Part shown: positions 38,832 to 48,633 of the stretch, piece after piece | Position numbering within the stretch: the first letter of the stretch is position 1 | How the letters are laid out: every line of letters starts with the position of its first letter | Source of the DNA: Caulobacter segnis | Lineage (GTDB): Bacteria; Pseudomonadota; Alphaproteobacteria; Caulobacterales; Caulobacteraceae | Assembly (NCBI RefSeq): GCF_019931575.1 | Contig: NZ_CP082923.1 | Span: forward strand, 1,674,001 to 1,738,000 | Reading direction: 5' to 3' | DNA: 64,000 nucleotides | Translations under genes and position numbers: made by a program | The notes under the pieces: model-generated | Told to the model about the DNA's origin: nothing | The model's input: only the letters and a program-made list of their open reading frames with translations | The model's database searches: none

Positions 38832-39551
38832 GTGATCCGCCGCCTCATCGACTTCGTCACCAACATGGACGCCCGCGCCTGGCGCACGGTGGCGGTCTCG
38901 TTCGTGCTGTTCGGCGGGGTGGGGCTGGTCTTCCTGTTCGGGGCGCAGCTGCTGGGCGTCAACGGCGAGACCGCCGTCGAGCACTGGCTGGGCGCGGCCA
39001 GCGGGCCGTGGGCCCTGCCGATGGCCGTGGCGGCCTTCGCGGTCATGGCGTTCCTGGGCGTGCCGCAGTTCGTGCTGATCGCCGCGGCGGTGGTGGCCTT
39101 CGGGCCCTGGACCGGCTTCGCCTACAGCTGGATCGGCACCCTGGTCTCGTCGCTGGTCGGCTTCTGGCTGGGCCGCGCCTACGGCGCGCGGATCCTGCGC
39201 GACTTCGCCGGCGAGGGCGTCAACAAGTTCATGCGGATGATCGGCAAGAACGGCTTCATGGCCAGCCTGATCGTGCGCCTGGTGCCGTCGGCGCCGTTCA
39301 TCGTCGTCAACATGGCCGCCGGCGTGACGCCGATGAAGCTTCGCTACTTCGCCGCCGGGACCGCCATCGGTATCGTGCCCAAGATCGCCCTGACCGCCTT
39401 CGCCGGCAATTCGATCGTCCAGGCCATGAAGGGCGGCGGCAAGCAGCACATCGTCATGATCGTGCTGGCCATCGTCATCTGGCTGGGCATGGGCCTGGTC
39501 AGCCGCGCCTGGCTCAAGCGGCGCGAGGCGGGGGACGATGCGCAGGACTAA
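38832..39551 (+). CDS. TVP38/TMEM64 (VTT domain) membrane protein
   Basis: A 239-residue protein with about six helices. The VTT signature includes VMAFLGVPQFVLIAAAVVAFGPWTGF, GFWLGRAYG, LIVRLVPSAPFIVVNMAAG and AAGTAIGIVPKIAL. Relatives include DedA-like lipid scramblase candidates, so a role in lipid movement or envelope homeostasis is possible. The start is GTG at 38832. No partner gene is apparent. Confidence 0.88.
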   Translation: MIRRLIDFVTNMDARAWRTVAVSFVLFGGVGLVFLFGAQLLGVNGETAVEHWLGAASGPWALPMAVAAFAVMAFLGVPQFVLIAAAVVAFGPWTGFAYSWIGTLVSSLVGFWLGRAYGARILRDFAGEGVNKFMRMIGKNGFMASLIVRLVPSAPFIVVNMAAGVTPMKLRYFAAGTAIGIVPKIALTAFAGNSIVQAMKGGGKQHIVMIVLAIVIWLGMGLVSRAWLKRREAGDDAQD

Positions 39552-39727
39552 AAGGCGCCCGTCGATGTCGCATCCCGCGAACGGATCATCGGTCTTTCGC
39601 TCTGGTTTTGATGCGCCTGTCGCAGGTAAAGCGGCGATCCTGGAAGAAATTTGCGCGACCTGCGGCGGATCGCGCCGTCGGCGCAAATTGCTTGCTCGAT
39701 TCCGGGGCGCTGTGTAGAAAGTCGGTC
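39552..39727 (+). promoter_or_regulatory. Upstream region of the leuA leader
   Basis: 176 bases without a credible protein gene, between the VTT gene stop and the leader peptide. The promoter of leuA must lie here; an AT-richer stretch near 39685-39720 (TTGCTT ... GTGTAGAAAG) is a possible site but the spacing does not fit a consensus well. Confidence 0.35.
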
Positions 39728-39784
39728 ATGACTGTCGCGCGCGACCTGCTTTCGCTTCGGCTTATCAGCCCCTGGGCGCTCTAG
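39728..39784 (+). CDS. leuL: leuA leader peptide (18 residues)
   Basis: Short reading frame coding MTVARDLLSLRLISPWAL, followed by a TAG stop, 85 bases before leuA. Five of 18 codons are Leu (CTG CTT CTT CTT CTC); CTT is rare in this GC-rich genome, where CTG dominates, as expected for a leader that senses charged tRNA-Leu. AGAAAG precedes the ATG at a fair distance. Too short for usual gene finders, so support comes from codon content, position and the hairpins around it. Confidence 0.75.
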   Translation: MTVARDLLSLRLISPWAL

Positions 39785-39805
39785 GGGCCGCGCATCGTCG
39801 TGGCC
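39768..39805 (+). promoter_or_regulatory. Putative leuA attenuator hairpins
   Basis: Two stems share bases 39786-39788 and so exclude each other: GCCCCT / AGGGGC (39768-39773 with 39783-39788) and GGCCGCG / CGTGGCC (39786-39792 with 39799-39805, one G-T pair). The first overlaps the end of the leader peptide, where a translating ribosome would melt it. No T-run follows, so the switch may act on translation or through Rho rather than by a classic terminator. Confidence 0.5.
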
Positions 39806-39869
39806 GGGCGCACAGGGGACATTTGACCCGCAGCCCGCACGCCACACACCCCATTCGACGAGTACTTCC

Positions 39870-41444
39870 ATGACCTCCGTATCCGCTAGCGCTTCCGACA
39901 AGCGCGACAACGTCGTCATTTTCGACACCACCATGCGCGACGGCGAGCAATCGCCCGGCGCGTCGATGTCGCTGGAAGAGAAGCTGGAACTGGCCAAGAT
40001 CCTCGAGGAGATGGGGGTCGACATCATCGAGGCCGGCTTCCCGATCGCCTCGAACGGCGACTTCGAGGCCGTCCGCGAAGTGGCCAAGATCGTCAAGAAC
40101 TCGACCATCGCCGGCCTGTGCCGCGCCCACCAGGTCGACATCGACCGCTGCGCCGAGGCCCTGAAGCCGACGCAGCGCGGCCGGATCCACGTGGTCATCG
40201 CCACGTCCGACCTGCACATGAAGCACAAGCTGCAGATGGAGCCGGATGCCGTCATCGACGTGATCGCCCGCTCGGTGGCCCACGCCCGCAACCTGCGCGA
40301 CGACGTCGAGTGGTCGGCCGAGGACGCCACCCGCAGCGACCGCCAGTTCCTGCGCCGCGCGGTCGAGACCGCCATCAAGGCCGGGGCCACGACGATCAAC
40401 CTGCCCGACACGGTGGGCTACACCTATCCGTCGGAATACGCCGACCTGTTCAACTGGATGGTCAGCAACGTCGAGGGCGCCGACAAGGTGATCTTCTCGA
40501 CCCACTGCCACAACGACCTGGGCCTGGCCGTGGCCAACAGCCTGGCCGGGGTGCAGGGCGGCGCCCGCCAGGTGGAATGCGCCATCAACGGCCTGGGCGA
40601 GCGCGCCGGCAACGCCGCGCTGGAAGAGATCGTCATGGCCCTGAAGGTGCGCGGCGACCGCCTGCCGTTCCGCACGGGCATCGACACCACCCACATCACC
40701 CGCGCCAGCCGCTACGTCTCGGCCATCACCGGCTTCCCGGTGCAGTACAACAAGGCCATCGTCGGCAAGAACGCCTTCGCGCACGAGAGCGGCATCCACC
40801 AGGACGGCATGCTCAAGAACCGCGAGACCTACGAGATCATGACGCCGGAGTCGGTGGGCCAGGCCCCGTCGAGCCTGGTCATGGGCAAGCACTCGGGCAG
40901 CCACGCCTTCCGCGCTAAGCTGAAGGACCTGGGCTACGAGCTGGGCGAGAACGCGCTGAAGGAAGCCTTCGGCCGCTTCAAGGACCTGGCCGACCGCAAG
41001 AAGCATGTCTACGACGACGACATCATCGCCCTGGTCGACGACGCCCTGGCGCGCGGCTCGGAGAAGATCCGCGTCGCCCACCTGCGCGTCGTGGCCGGCA
41101 CCGAAGGCCAGTCGGCCGAGCTGACCCTGGACGTCGATGGCGTCTCCAGCACCGCCGAGGCCACCGGTGACGGTCCGGTCGACGCCGTGTTCAACGCCAT
41201 CCACAAGATCGTGCCGCACAGCGCCGCCCTGCGCCTCTTCCAGGTGCACGCGGTGACCGAGGGCACCGACGCCCAGGCCCAGGTCTCGGTGCGTCTGGAG
41301 GAGGACGGCCGCATCGCCACCGGGGCGGCCGCCGACACCGACACCCTGACGGCCTCGGCCAAGGCGTACGTCAACGCCCTCAACAACCTCTTCGCCCGCA
41401 AGGAGAAGAGCCGGCCCGAAGCGGCGATCGCCAGCGGCTTCTAG
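39870..41444 (+). CDS. leuA: 2-Isopropylmalate synthase LeuA
   Basis: First enzyme of leucine synthesis: condenses acetyl-CoA with 2-oxoisovalerate. It has 524 residues, with an N-terminal TIM barrel ([16 protein letters not shown] metal site, [31 protein letters not shown]), a linker and a C-terminal leucine-binding allosteric domain (about 390-510). The leader peptide upstream gives a second level of leucine control. No other leu gene adjoins it. Confidence 0.96.
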   Translation: MTSVSASASDKRDNVVIFDTTMRDGEQSPGASMSLEEKLELAKILEEMGVDIIEAGFPIASNGDFEAVREVAKIVKNSTIAGLCRAHQVDIDRCAEALKPTQRGRIHVVIATSDLHMKHKLQMEPDAVIDVIARSVAHARNLRDDVEWSAEDATRSDRQFLRRAVETAIKAGATTINLPDTVGYTYPSEYADLFNWMVSNVEGADKVIFSTHCHNDLGLAVANSLAGVQGGARQVECAINGLGERAGNAALEEIVMALKVRGDRLPFRTGIDTTHITRASRYVSAITGFPVQYNKAIVGKNAFAHESGIHQDGMLKNRETYEIMTPESVGQAPSSLVMGKHSGSHAFRAKLKDLGYELGENALKEAFGRFKDLADRKKHVYDDDIIALVDDALARGSEKIRVAHLRVVAGTEGQSAELTLDVDGVSSTAEATGDGPVDAVFNAIHKIVPHSAALRLFQVHAVTEGTDAQAQVSVRLEEDGRIATGAAADTDTLTASAKAYVNALNNLFARKEKSRPEAAIASGF

Positions 41445-41491
41445 AGCGCGATAGCCAAAAGTGGCTGCCGGTTTTGGCGGCCATCGCGCTC
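41444..41491. repeat. Palindromic element with AAAAGTGGCTGCCGGTTTT core
   Basis: GAGCGCGAT at 41444-41452 pairs with ATCGCGCTC at 41483-41491; inside, GCCAAAA pairs with TTTTGGC, giving an imperfect long hairpin. The layout, an AAGTGG...CCGGTT core between GC-rich palindromic arms, resembles intergenic repeats common in Alphaproteobacteria. It begins on the last base of the leuA stop codon and ends 6 bases before the next gene, and may help end leuA transcription. Confidence 0.65.
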
Positions 41492-41496
41492 CAGAG

Positions 41497-41973
41497 TTAA
41501 GCGGCTTCGCGACGCGAGCTGAAAGGCCGCGTCGCCAGGATCTCGGCCCCCAGGTGCGCATGGGGCTGAACCTCCAGGCCCAGTTCCCGCAAACTGTCGG
41601 CGAGCGCCCTGCGGGGCGTCTCGTCCAGCAGGGCGCCGGCGTCCACGACCAGCGTCCCGCCGGGGCGCAGCATCGTATAGGTCGCGGCGATGACGGCGCG
41701 TGCGTCCGGCAGGGTCTGGCAGCCCAGCACCAGCAGCAGATCGCTGCGTTCGTCGGCCGCCCCGCAGGTGGCCCGGCGCGCGGCCTCGACGCGCTGGTAG
41801 CCGCGCCGCCACAGCTGGCACATGGCTTCACCGGCTCCAGGGCCGGCGACGGCCACGAAGCACAGCGGCGTGGCCTGGGCCAGCTCCAGCATGCGGTCCA
41901 GGGCGGGATTGATCCCCTCGGTGGGCACGCCCAGCAGGAACTGGGCGGCTTGCCTAAGCGGATGGGGTGACAT
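41497..41973 (-). CDS. Methyltransferase-like hypothetical protein
   Basis: A 158-residue Rossmann-like protein. PLCFVAVAGPGAGEAMCQLW stands at the position of SAM motif I, and YTMLRPGGTLVVDAG resembles the post-motif III strand of class I methyltransferases. The glycine-rich loop is atypical, so catalytic activity is doubtful. It is divergent from the SAM methyltransferase gene at 42102 with 128 bases between. Function unknown. Confidence 0.6.
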   Translation of the reverse strand: MSPHPLRQAAQFLLGVPTEGINPALDRMLELAQATPLCFVAVAGPGAGEAMCQLWRRGYQRVEAARRATCGAADERSDLLLVLGCQTLPDARAVIAATYTMLRPGGTLVVDAGALLDETPRRALADSLRELGLEVQPHAHLGAEILATRPFSSRREAA

Positions 41974-42101
41974 GGTCGGTAAGCCTTCTTCTGACGCGGC
42001 CCGCCACGCGGCGAGCCCGCGTCCATGCTTCTGCGCGCAAGGCCCGCAAGGGCTCCATTCGGAAACAGGCCCTTCGACATAAGGGCCGCGTAAGGAACGA
42101 C

Positions 42102-42680
42102 ATGATGTTCGGCGACCATGAACACGCCGCGCCGCCGGCCTGGACCGAGATCCGGGCGCGCTCGACCGCGCTGGGCTTCGACATGCCTTCCGAGGCGAAC
42201 ACCGGCGCGCTTCTGCGCCTCCTGGCGGCCTCCAAGCCCGGTGGGCGGATGCTGGAGCTGGGCACTGGGACGGGCCTGGCCACCGCCTGGCTGATGGACG
42301 GCCTGGACGCCTCGGCCAGCTTGGTCAGCGTCGACGTCGATCCGGCCGTGCAAGACGTCGCGCGCGGACATCTGAAGGACAGCCGCCTGCGCTTCGTGCT
42401 GGCCGACGGACTGGACTATGTCCGCGAGCAGGCGCCGGAGAGTTTCGACCTGATCTTCGCGGACGCCTGGCCCGGCAAGTACGAGGGGCTGGACGAGACC
42501 CTGGAGCTGCTGAAGCGGGGAGGGCTGTACGTGATCGACGACATGCTGCCCCAGCCGAATTGGCCTGAGGGGCATCAGGCGCGGGTTGACGATCTGGCGG
42601 CGCGGCTGGAAAGCCGTCCGGACCTGATCGTGACGCGTCTGGCGTGGGCGTCGGGCCTGATCGTCGGGGCGAAGGCATGA
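42102..42680 (+). CDS. O-methyltransferase-type class I SAM-dependent methyltransferase
   Basis: A 192-residue enzyme. GGRMLELGTGTGLATAWLMDGL is motif I, SLVSVDVDP the acidic post-I strand, FDLIFADAWPGKYEG motif II, and LLKRGGLYVIDDMLP motif III, all as in the methyltransferase_24 / COMT-like group. Substrate unknown. Its stop overlaps the start of the EamA transporter gene (ATGA), so enzyme and exporter are co-translated. Confidence 0.88.
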   Translation: MMFGDHEHAAPPAWTEIRARSTALGFDMPSEANTGALLRLLAASKPGGRMLELGTGTGLATAWLMDGLDASASLVSVDVDPAVQDVARGHLKDSRLRFVLADGLDYVREQAPESFDLIFADAWPGKYEGLDETLELLKRGGLYVIDDMLPQPNWPEGHQARVDDLAARLESRPDLIVTRLAWASGLIVGAKA

Positions 42681-43555
42681 TCTGGATTCCCATCACCGTG
42701 GGCGCGGCCGCCCTGCAGGTCGCCCGCAACGCCGCCCAGCGCTCGATCATGGGCGGGGCGGGGCCCTGGGGCGCGACCCTGGTCCGCTTCCTGTTCGGCC
42801 TGCCGTTCGCCACGCTGTTCGCCCTCGTCGCCTGGCTTGCGACACCGGGCGCGGTCGCCCATCCCACGCCGACCTTCTGGCTGGCCTGCGCGGCCGGAGC
42901 GGCGTTGCAGATAGGCGCGACGGCGGCGCAGCTGACGGCCATGCACCGCTCGACCTTCGCCCTGGGCACGGCCATGCAGCAAAGCGGCCTCCTGTTCGCC
43001 CTGGGGTGGGGCGCGCTGTTCTTCGGCGACAAGGTCGGGCCGGTGACCTGGTTGGGCGCCCTGGTCGCCACGGCGGGCCTGGCCGCCCTGACCTGGCCGC
43101 GGGGCGAGATGGCGATGCGCCGGGGCGCGGTGACGGCCGGGCTGGGGGCGGGGGCGATGTTCGCGCTGTGCGCCAACTGCTTCCGCCAGGCCGGTCTGGC
43201 CTTCGAGCCCGCCCATCCGGCCGCCTCGGCCTTCGTGACGGTGATGGTGGTGCAGGCCATGCAGACGGTCGCGCTGAGCGCCTGGCTGGCCTGGCGGAAT
43301 CCAGACGCCCTGAAGGCGGTGGTCGCCGCTTGGCGCCAGTCGCTGGGCGCGGGCTTTTGCGGCGCGGCGGCCTCGGGCCTGTGGTTCACGGCGATGACGC
43401 TCTCGCCGGTCGGGCCGGTGAGGGCGGTCGGGGTGGTCGAGATGCCGATCGCCGCCATCGCCGGACGTCGTCTGTTCAAGGAACGTCTGTCGACGCTTCA
43501 GATGATCGCGGGACTGATAACCGCCGTCGGGGTCGCCATGGCCGCGCTCGGCTAG
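42677..43555 (+). CDS. EamA/DMT-superfamily transporter
   Basis: A 292-residue membrane protein of about ten helices in two repeats, each with an EamA-like end (GALFFGDKVGPVTWLGALVATAGLAAL, and the C-terminal RRLFKERLSTLQMIAGLITAVGVAMAAL). It probably exports a small metabolite or amino acid. Start overlaps the methyltransferase stop. Confidence 0.88.
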   Translation: MIWIPITVGAAALQVARNAAQRSIMGGAGPWGATLVRFLFGLPFATLFALVAWLATPGAVAHPTPTFWLACAAGAALQIGATAAQLTAMHRSTFALGTAMQQSGLLFALGWGALFFGDKVGPVTWLGALVATAGLAALTWPRGEMAMRRGAVTAGLGAGAMFALCANCFRQAGLAFEPAHPAASAFVTVMVVQAMQTVALSAWLAWRNPDALKAVVAAWRQSLGAGFCGAAASGLWFTAMTLSPVGPVRAVGVVEMPIAAIAGRRLFKERLSTLQMIAGLITAVGVAMAALG

Positions 43556-44952
<1,397 letters not shown>

Positions 44953-45003
44953 TTCTAGGGTCCCTCTAGAGGCGCCTCGGGGGGCGCCGGGAGACGAAAG
45001 TTC

Positions 45004-46083
45004 GTGCCCTTTCGCGAAGGTCCCCTCGGCGACCTGAAAGTGCCGCTTACCTGGACGGCGGCGGTGGCCCTGGTCGTGGCGGCCGTCATCGCCGTCGCCT
45101 TCCTACTGGCCGATCGCCGCGAGACCCTCCAGGACCAAGCGTACGGCGTGACCCGCCAAACCGTCGACGTGGTGGCCAAGCCGGTCAGCGGCGCTATTTC
45201 GGCGCCGGGGCGCTGGACGGGCCTGGGGCTGGACTACGTCCGCAGCTATTTCTTCACGGCCAGCGAGAACCGCCGCCTGAAGGTCGAACTGGCCGAGATG
45301 CGACAGTGGCGTGACCGCGCCCTGGCCCTGCAGGACCAGAACGAGCGCTTCAAGTCGCTGATGGGTCTGCGGACGGATCCGCCGATCCCGATGGCCGCCG
45401 CCCGCGTGGTCAGCGACAGCCGCGGTCCCTTCGCGAACACTCGCCTGGCCGACGCCGGGGCCGAGCGCGGCATCCAGGTCGGCAATCCGGCGCTGAACGA
45501 GCGCGGCCTGGTCGGCCGCGTGGTCGGCGTCTCGCATGGCGCCAGCCGCATCCTGCTGCTGACCGACATCGCCTCGCGCACGCCGGTGATGATCGACCGC
45601 ACCAACGCCCGCGCCATCCTGACCGGCGACGGCGGTCCCAATCCCAAGCTGGAATACCTGCGCGGCGTCGATCCGATCCAGCAGGGCGATCGCGTCGTCA
45701 CCTCCGGCGACGGCGGCGTGGTGCCGCGCGGCCTGCCGGTGGGCGCGGCCGTGAAGGGCCTGGATGGCCGCTGGCGTGTGGTGCTGTTCGCCGACCAGTC
45801 GTCGATCGACTACGTCCGCATCCTGTTGTTCAAGGACTTCGCCCAGCTGGCCGACGAGAAGGAGCTGCAGGCCAAGACCCTGCCGCCGGTGACGACCGAG
45901 GATCCGCAGACCTCGATCCTGTCGGCCCCGCCACCGCCGGCGACGCCGCCCGCCGCCGTGCCGACCCCGACGACGCCCCCGGCCGCAGCGACCGCGCAAC
46001 CCAAGCCAGCCGCGCCGAAGCCGGCCGCGCCCAGGCCGGCCGCCGCCACGCCGCCGCCGGCGTCGACCGGAGCGCCCCGATGA
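45004..46083 (+). CDS. mreC: Rod shape-determining protein MreC
   Basis: Periplasmic scaffold of the elongasome, 359 residues. One N-terminal transmembrane helix (TAAVALVVAAVIAVAFLLA), a short coiled coil (about 75-115) and two beta domains with VGRVVGVSHGASRILLLTD and GGVVPRGLPVG. The last 60 residues form a Pro/Ala tail, longer than in many homologues. GTG start at 45004; mreD overlaps its end (ATGA). Confidence 0.94.
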   Translation: MPFREGPLGDLKVPLTWTAAVALVVAAVIAVAFLLADRRETLQDQAYGVTRQTVDVVAKPVSGAISAPGRWTGLGLDYVRSYFFTASENRRLKVELAEMRQWRDRALALQDQNERFKSLMGLRTDPPIPMAAARVVSDSRGPFANTRLADAGAERGIQVGNPALNERGLVGRVVGVSHGASRILLLTDIASRTPVMIDRTNARAILTGDGGPNPKLEYLRGVDPIQQGDRVVTSGDGGVVPRGLPVGAAVKGLDGRWRVVLFADQSSIDYVRILLFKDFAQLADEKELQAKTLPPVTTEDPQTSILSAPPPPATPPAAVPTPTTPPAAATAQPKPAAPKPAAPRPAAATPPPASTGAPR

Positions 46084-46595
46084 GCGTGGGCGGCGCGCGG
46101 CCTCTCAATCCTGGCCGCTGGCTGGGCGTGCCGATGCTGCTGAGCGTGGTGGCGACGGTCCTGTTCGCCGCGCCGATCCGCGTCTGGGGCCTGCAACTGC
46201 CCGAGCCGGTGTTCGCCATGGTCCCGGCCTTCGCCTGGGCCATGATCCGCCCCTCGATCCTGGCGCCGTTCGCGCTTCTGCTGCTGGGCCTGTTCCTCGA
46301 CATCTTCTGGGGCGGACCGACCGGCCTGTGGGGCCTGTCGCTGCTGGTCGCCTACGCCGTGGTGCTGATCCTGCGCAACGCCGTGAGCGGCCAGAGCCGC
46401 CCGATCATGTGGGTCTGGTTCGCCGGTGTCACGGCCATCGCCATGACCGCAGGCTTCCTGTTCACCATGCTCGACAGCCTGGCCATGCCCAGCCTGCTGG
46501 CCGTATTCTGGCAGTTCCTGGTCACGGCGCTGCTCTTCCCGTTCGCCCACCGCCTGGTCGATCGCTTCGAGGACGCCGACGTGCGGTTCCGGTGA
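46080..46595 (+). CDS. mreD: Rod shape-determining protein MreD
   Basis: Inner-membrane elongasome protein, 171 residues with about five helices. The family pattern ALLLLGLFLDIFWGGPTGLWGL (split here at about residues 64-85) is present. It overlaps mreC by 4 bases, and the pbp2 start is 4 bases beyond its stop, which fits tight co-translation. Confidence 0.9.
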   Translation: MSVGGARPLNPGRWLGVPMLLSVVATVLFAAPIRVWGLQLPEPVFAMVPAFAWAMIRPSILAPFALLLLGLFLDIFWGGPTGLWGLSLLVAYAVVLILRNAVSGQSRPIMWVWFAGVTAIAMTAGFLFTMLDSLAMPSLLAVFWQFLVTALLFPFAHRLVDRFEDADVRFR

Positions 46596-46599
46596 GGCC

Positions 46600-48633
46600 A
46601 TGAGCGAACCGTCCATCTTCTTCTTCGAGGTCAACGAGCGTCAGGGGGTCTTCCACCGGCGCGCGTTCCTGCTGGGCGGCTTCACGGGCGCGGGCCTGCT
46701 GGCCCTGGGCGGTCGCCTGGCGCAGCTGCAGCTGGTCGAGGCCCAGCGCTACCAGAAGCTTTCGGCCGGCAACCAGTTCAACTACCGCCTGGTCCCGCCG
46801 CCGCGCGGCCTGATCCTGGATCGCAACGGCGTGTCGCTGGCGTCCAATCGGCCCAACTTCCGGCTGATGATCAACAAGGACAAGGGGCTGGATGCCGAGG
46901 CCGTCATGGACGACCTGGCCAAGCTGGTCCCGATCGACGGCAGTCGTCGCGCCCGCGTGCTGAAGGAGCTGGACCGCGCGCCGCGCAAGGCCCCGGTCGT
47001 GGTCATGGAGGACCTCTCCTGGGAGGAGTTCTCGCGCGTCAACATCCGCGCGCCGGAACTGCCCAACGTCACCGCCGACATGGGCGAGGTGCGAGTCTAT
47101 CCGTTCGGCGGCGCCTTCGCCCACGTGATCGGCTACGTCGCCAAGGTTTCGGACCGCGACCTTGACGCGGCCAAGGACGACGCGACCCAGGACCAGGAGC
47201 TGCTGCACCATCCGGGCTTCCGGATCGGCAAGCAGGGGGTCGAGAAGGCCTTCGACAAGGATCTGCGCGGTCGCGCCGGCGCGACCAAGGCCGAGGTCGA
47301 CGCCCAGGGCCGCGTCGTGCGGCTGGACCCGGCCGGCGACATCCCGCCGGCGCCGGGCAAGGAGATCCGCCTCACCCTGGACGCCGACATCCAGAACCGC
47401 GCCCTGGAGGTGATGGGCGACGAGAGCGGCGCCATCGTCGTGATGGACGTGCGCAACGGCGACCTGCTGGCCATGGTCTCGGCTCCCAGCTTCGACGCCA
47501 ACCGCTTCGTCAAGGGCCTGTCGGGCGCGGAGTACAAAGCCCTGGCCGAGTACGAGCGCAAGCCGCTGCTGGACAAGTCGATGACCGGCCTGTTCCCGCC
47601 GGGCTCGACCTTCAAGCCCACGGTGGCCTTGGCGGCGCTGACGGCGGGCATCGACCCGGAGCTGCGGATCAACTGTCCCGGCAGCTGGTACTATGGCGGC
47701 CGCGTCTGGCGCTGCTGGGAAAAGGGCGGCCACGGCCCCCAGAACATGCACGACGCGATCAAGAACTCCTGCGACGTCTATTTCTACCAGACGTCGCTGA
47801 AGGTCGGTCCCGACGCCATCGCCAACGCGGCGCGCGCCATGGGCTTCGGCCAGCTGTTCGACATCGGCATTCCCGGCCAGAAGAAGGGCAACGTTCCCGA
47901 CCGGGCCTGGAAGAAGCGGGCCTTCAAGAAGAATCCGGCCAACCAGATCTGGTTTCCCGGCGAGACCCCCAGCTACGGGATCGGGCAGGGGGCCCTGACG
48001 GTCAACGCCCTGCAGCTGGCGGTGATGACCTCGCGCCTGGCCAACAGCAAGAAGGCGCTGGTGCCGCGCCTGATCAAGTCCGTGGGCGGCAAGGAGCAGC
48101 CCAGCGGCGCGGAAGTGCCCGACCTGCCGTTCTCGCAGGAGCACCTGAACTATGTGCGCGGCGGCATGGCGGCCGTGGCCAACGACGTGCGCGGCACGGC
48201 CTACAAGCAGAGCCAGCTGGGCCTGGGCGACGTGCAGATGGCCGGCAAGACCGGCACCGCCCAGGTGCGCAGCTATGACGGCGTCGCCAACCGCAAGGGC
48301 GCCGGCACCATCTGGCGGCTAAAGGACCACAACCTGTTCGTGGCCTTCGCGCCCTACGACGACCCGCGCTACGCCGTGGCGGTCATCGTCGAGCACGGCG
48401 GCATGGGCGGCGCCACGGCTGGCGCCCCGCGCGCCCGCGAGGTGATGCGCGTGGCCCTGCTGAAGGATCCGGAGATCCGCGCCCGCATCGAACGCCCCGC
48501 GCCCCTGCCCGAGGCCGCGCCCGAGGACGTGATGGAGGGCGTCGCGCCGGAGGATCCGATCGAGACGCCGACGCCGCAGCCGGACGTCGCGCCGACCCCC
48601 ACGCCCGCCACGCCTCAAGGAGGCCCGAGATGA
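46600..48633 (+). CDS. mrdA: Penicillin-binding protein 2 (elongation transpeptidase)
   Basis: Cross-links peptidoglycan during elongation, 677 residues. One N-terminal helix (FLLGGFTGAGLLALGG), a pedestal domain starting PPPRGLILDRNGV, then the transpeptidase domain with nucleophile Ser336 in PGSTFKPTVAL, SCD in IKNSCDVYFYQ and KTGT in MAGKTGTAQV. A Pro-rich tail of about 50 residues extends past the domain. It is coupled to rodA by an ATGA overlap. Confidence 0.97.
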   Translation: MSEPSIFFFEVNERQGVFHRRAFLLGGFTGAGLLALGGRLAQLQLVEAQRYQKLSAGNQFNYRLVPPPRGLILDRNGVSLASNRPNFRLMINKDKGLDAEAVMDDLAKLVPIDGSRRARVLKELDRAPRKAPVVVMEDLSWEEFSRVNIRAPELPNVTADMGEVRVYPFGGAFAHVIGYVAKVSDRDLDAAKDDATQDQELLHHPGFRIGKQGVEKAFDKDLRGRAGATKAEVDAQGRVVRLDPAGDIPPAPGKEIRLTLDADIQNRALEVMGDESGAIVVMDVRNGDLLAMVSAPSFDANRFVKGLSGAEYKALAEYERKPLLDKSMTGLFPPGSTFKPTVALAALTAGIDPELRINCPGSWYYGGRVWRCWEKGGHGPQNMHDAIKNSCDVYFYQTSLKVGPDAIANAARAMGFGQLFDIGIPGQKKGNVPDRAWKKRAFKKNPANQIWFPGETPSYGIGQGALTVNALQLAVMTSRLANSKKALVPRLIKSVGGKEQPSGAEVPDLPFSQEHLNYVRGGMAAVANDVRGTAYKQSQLGLGDVQMAGKTGTAQVRSYDGVANRKGAGTIWRLKDHNLFVAFAPYDDPRYAVAVIVEHGGMGGATAGAPRAREVMRVALLKDPEIRARIERPAPLPEAAPEDVMEGVAPEDPIETPTPQPDVAPTPTPATPQGGPR

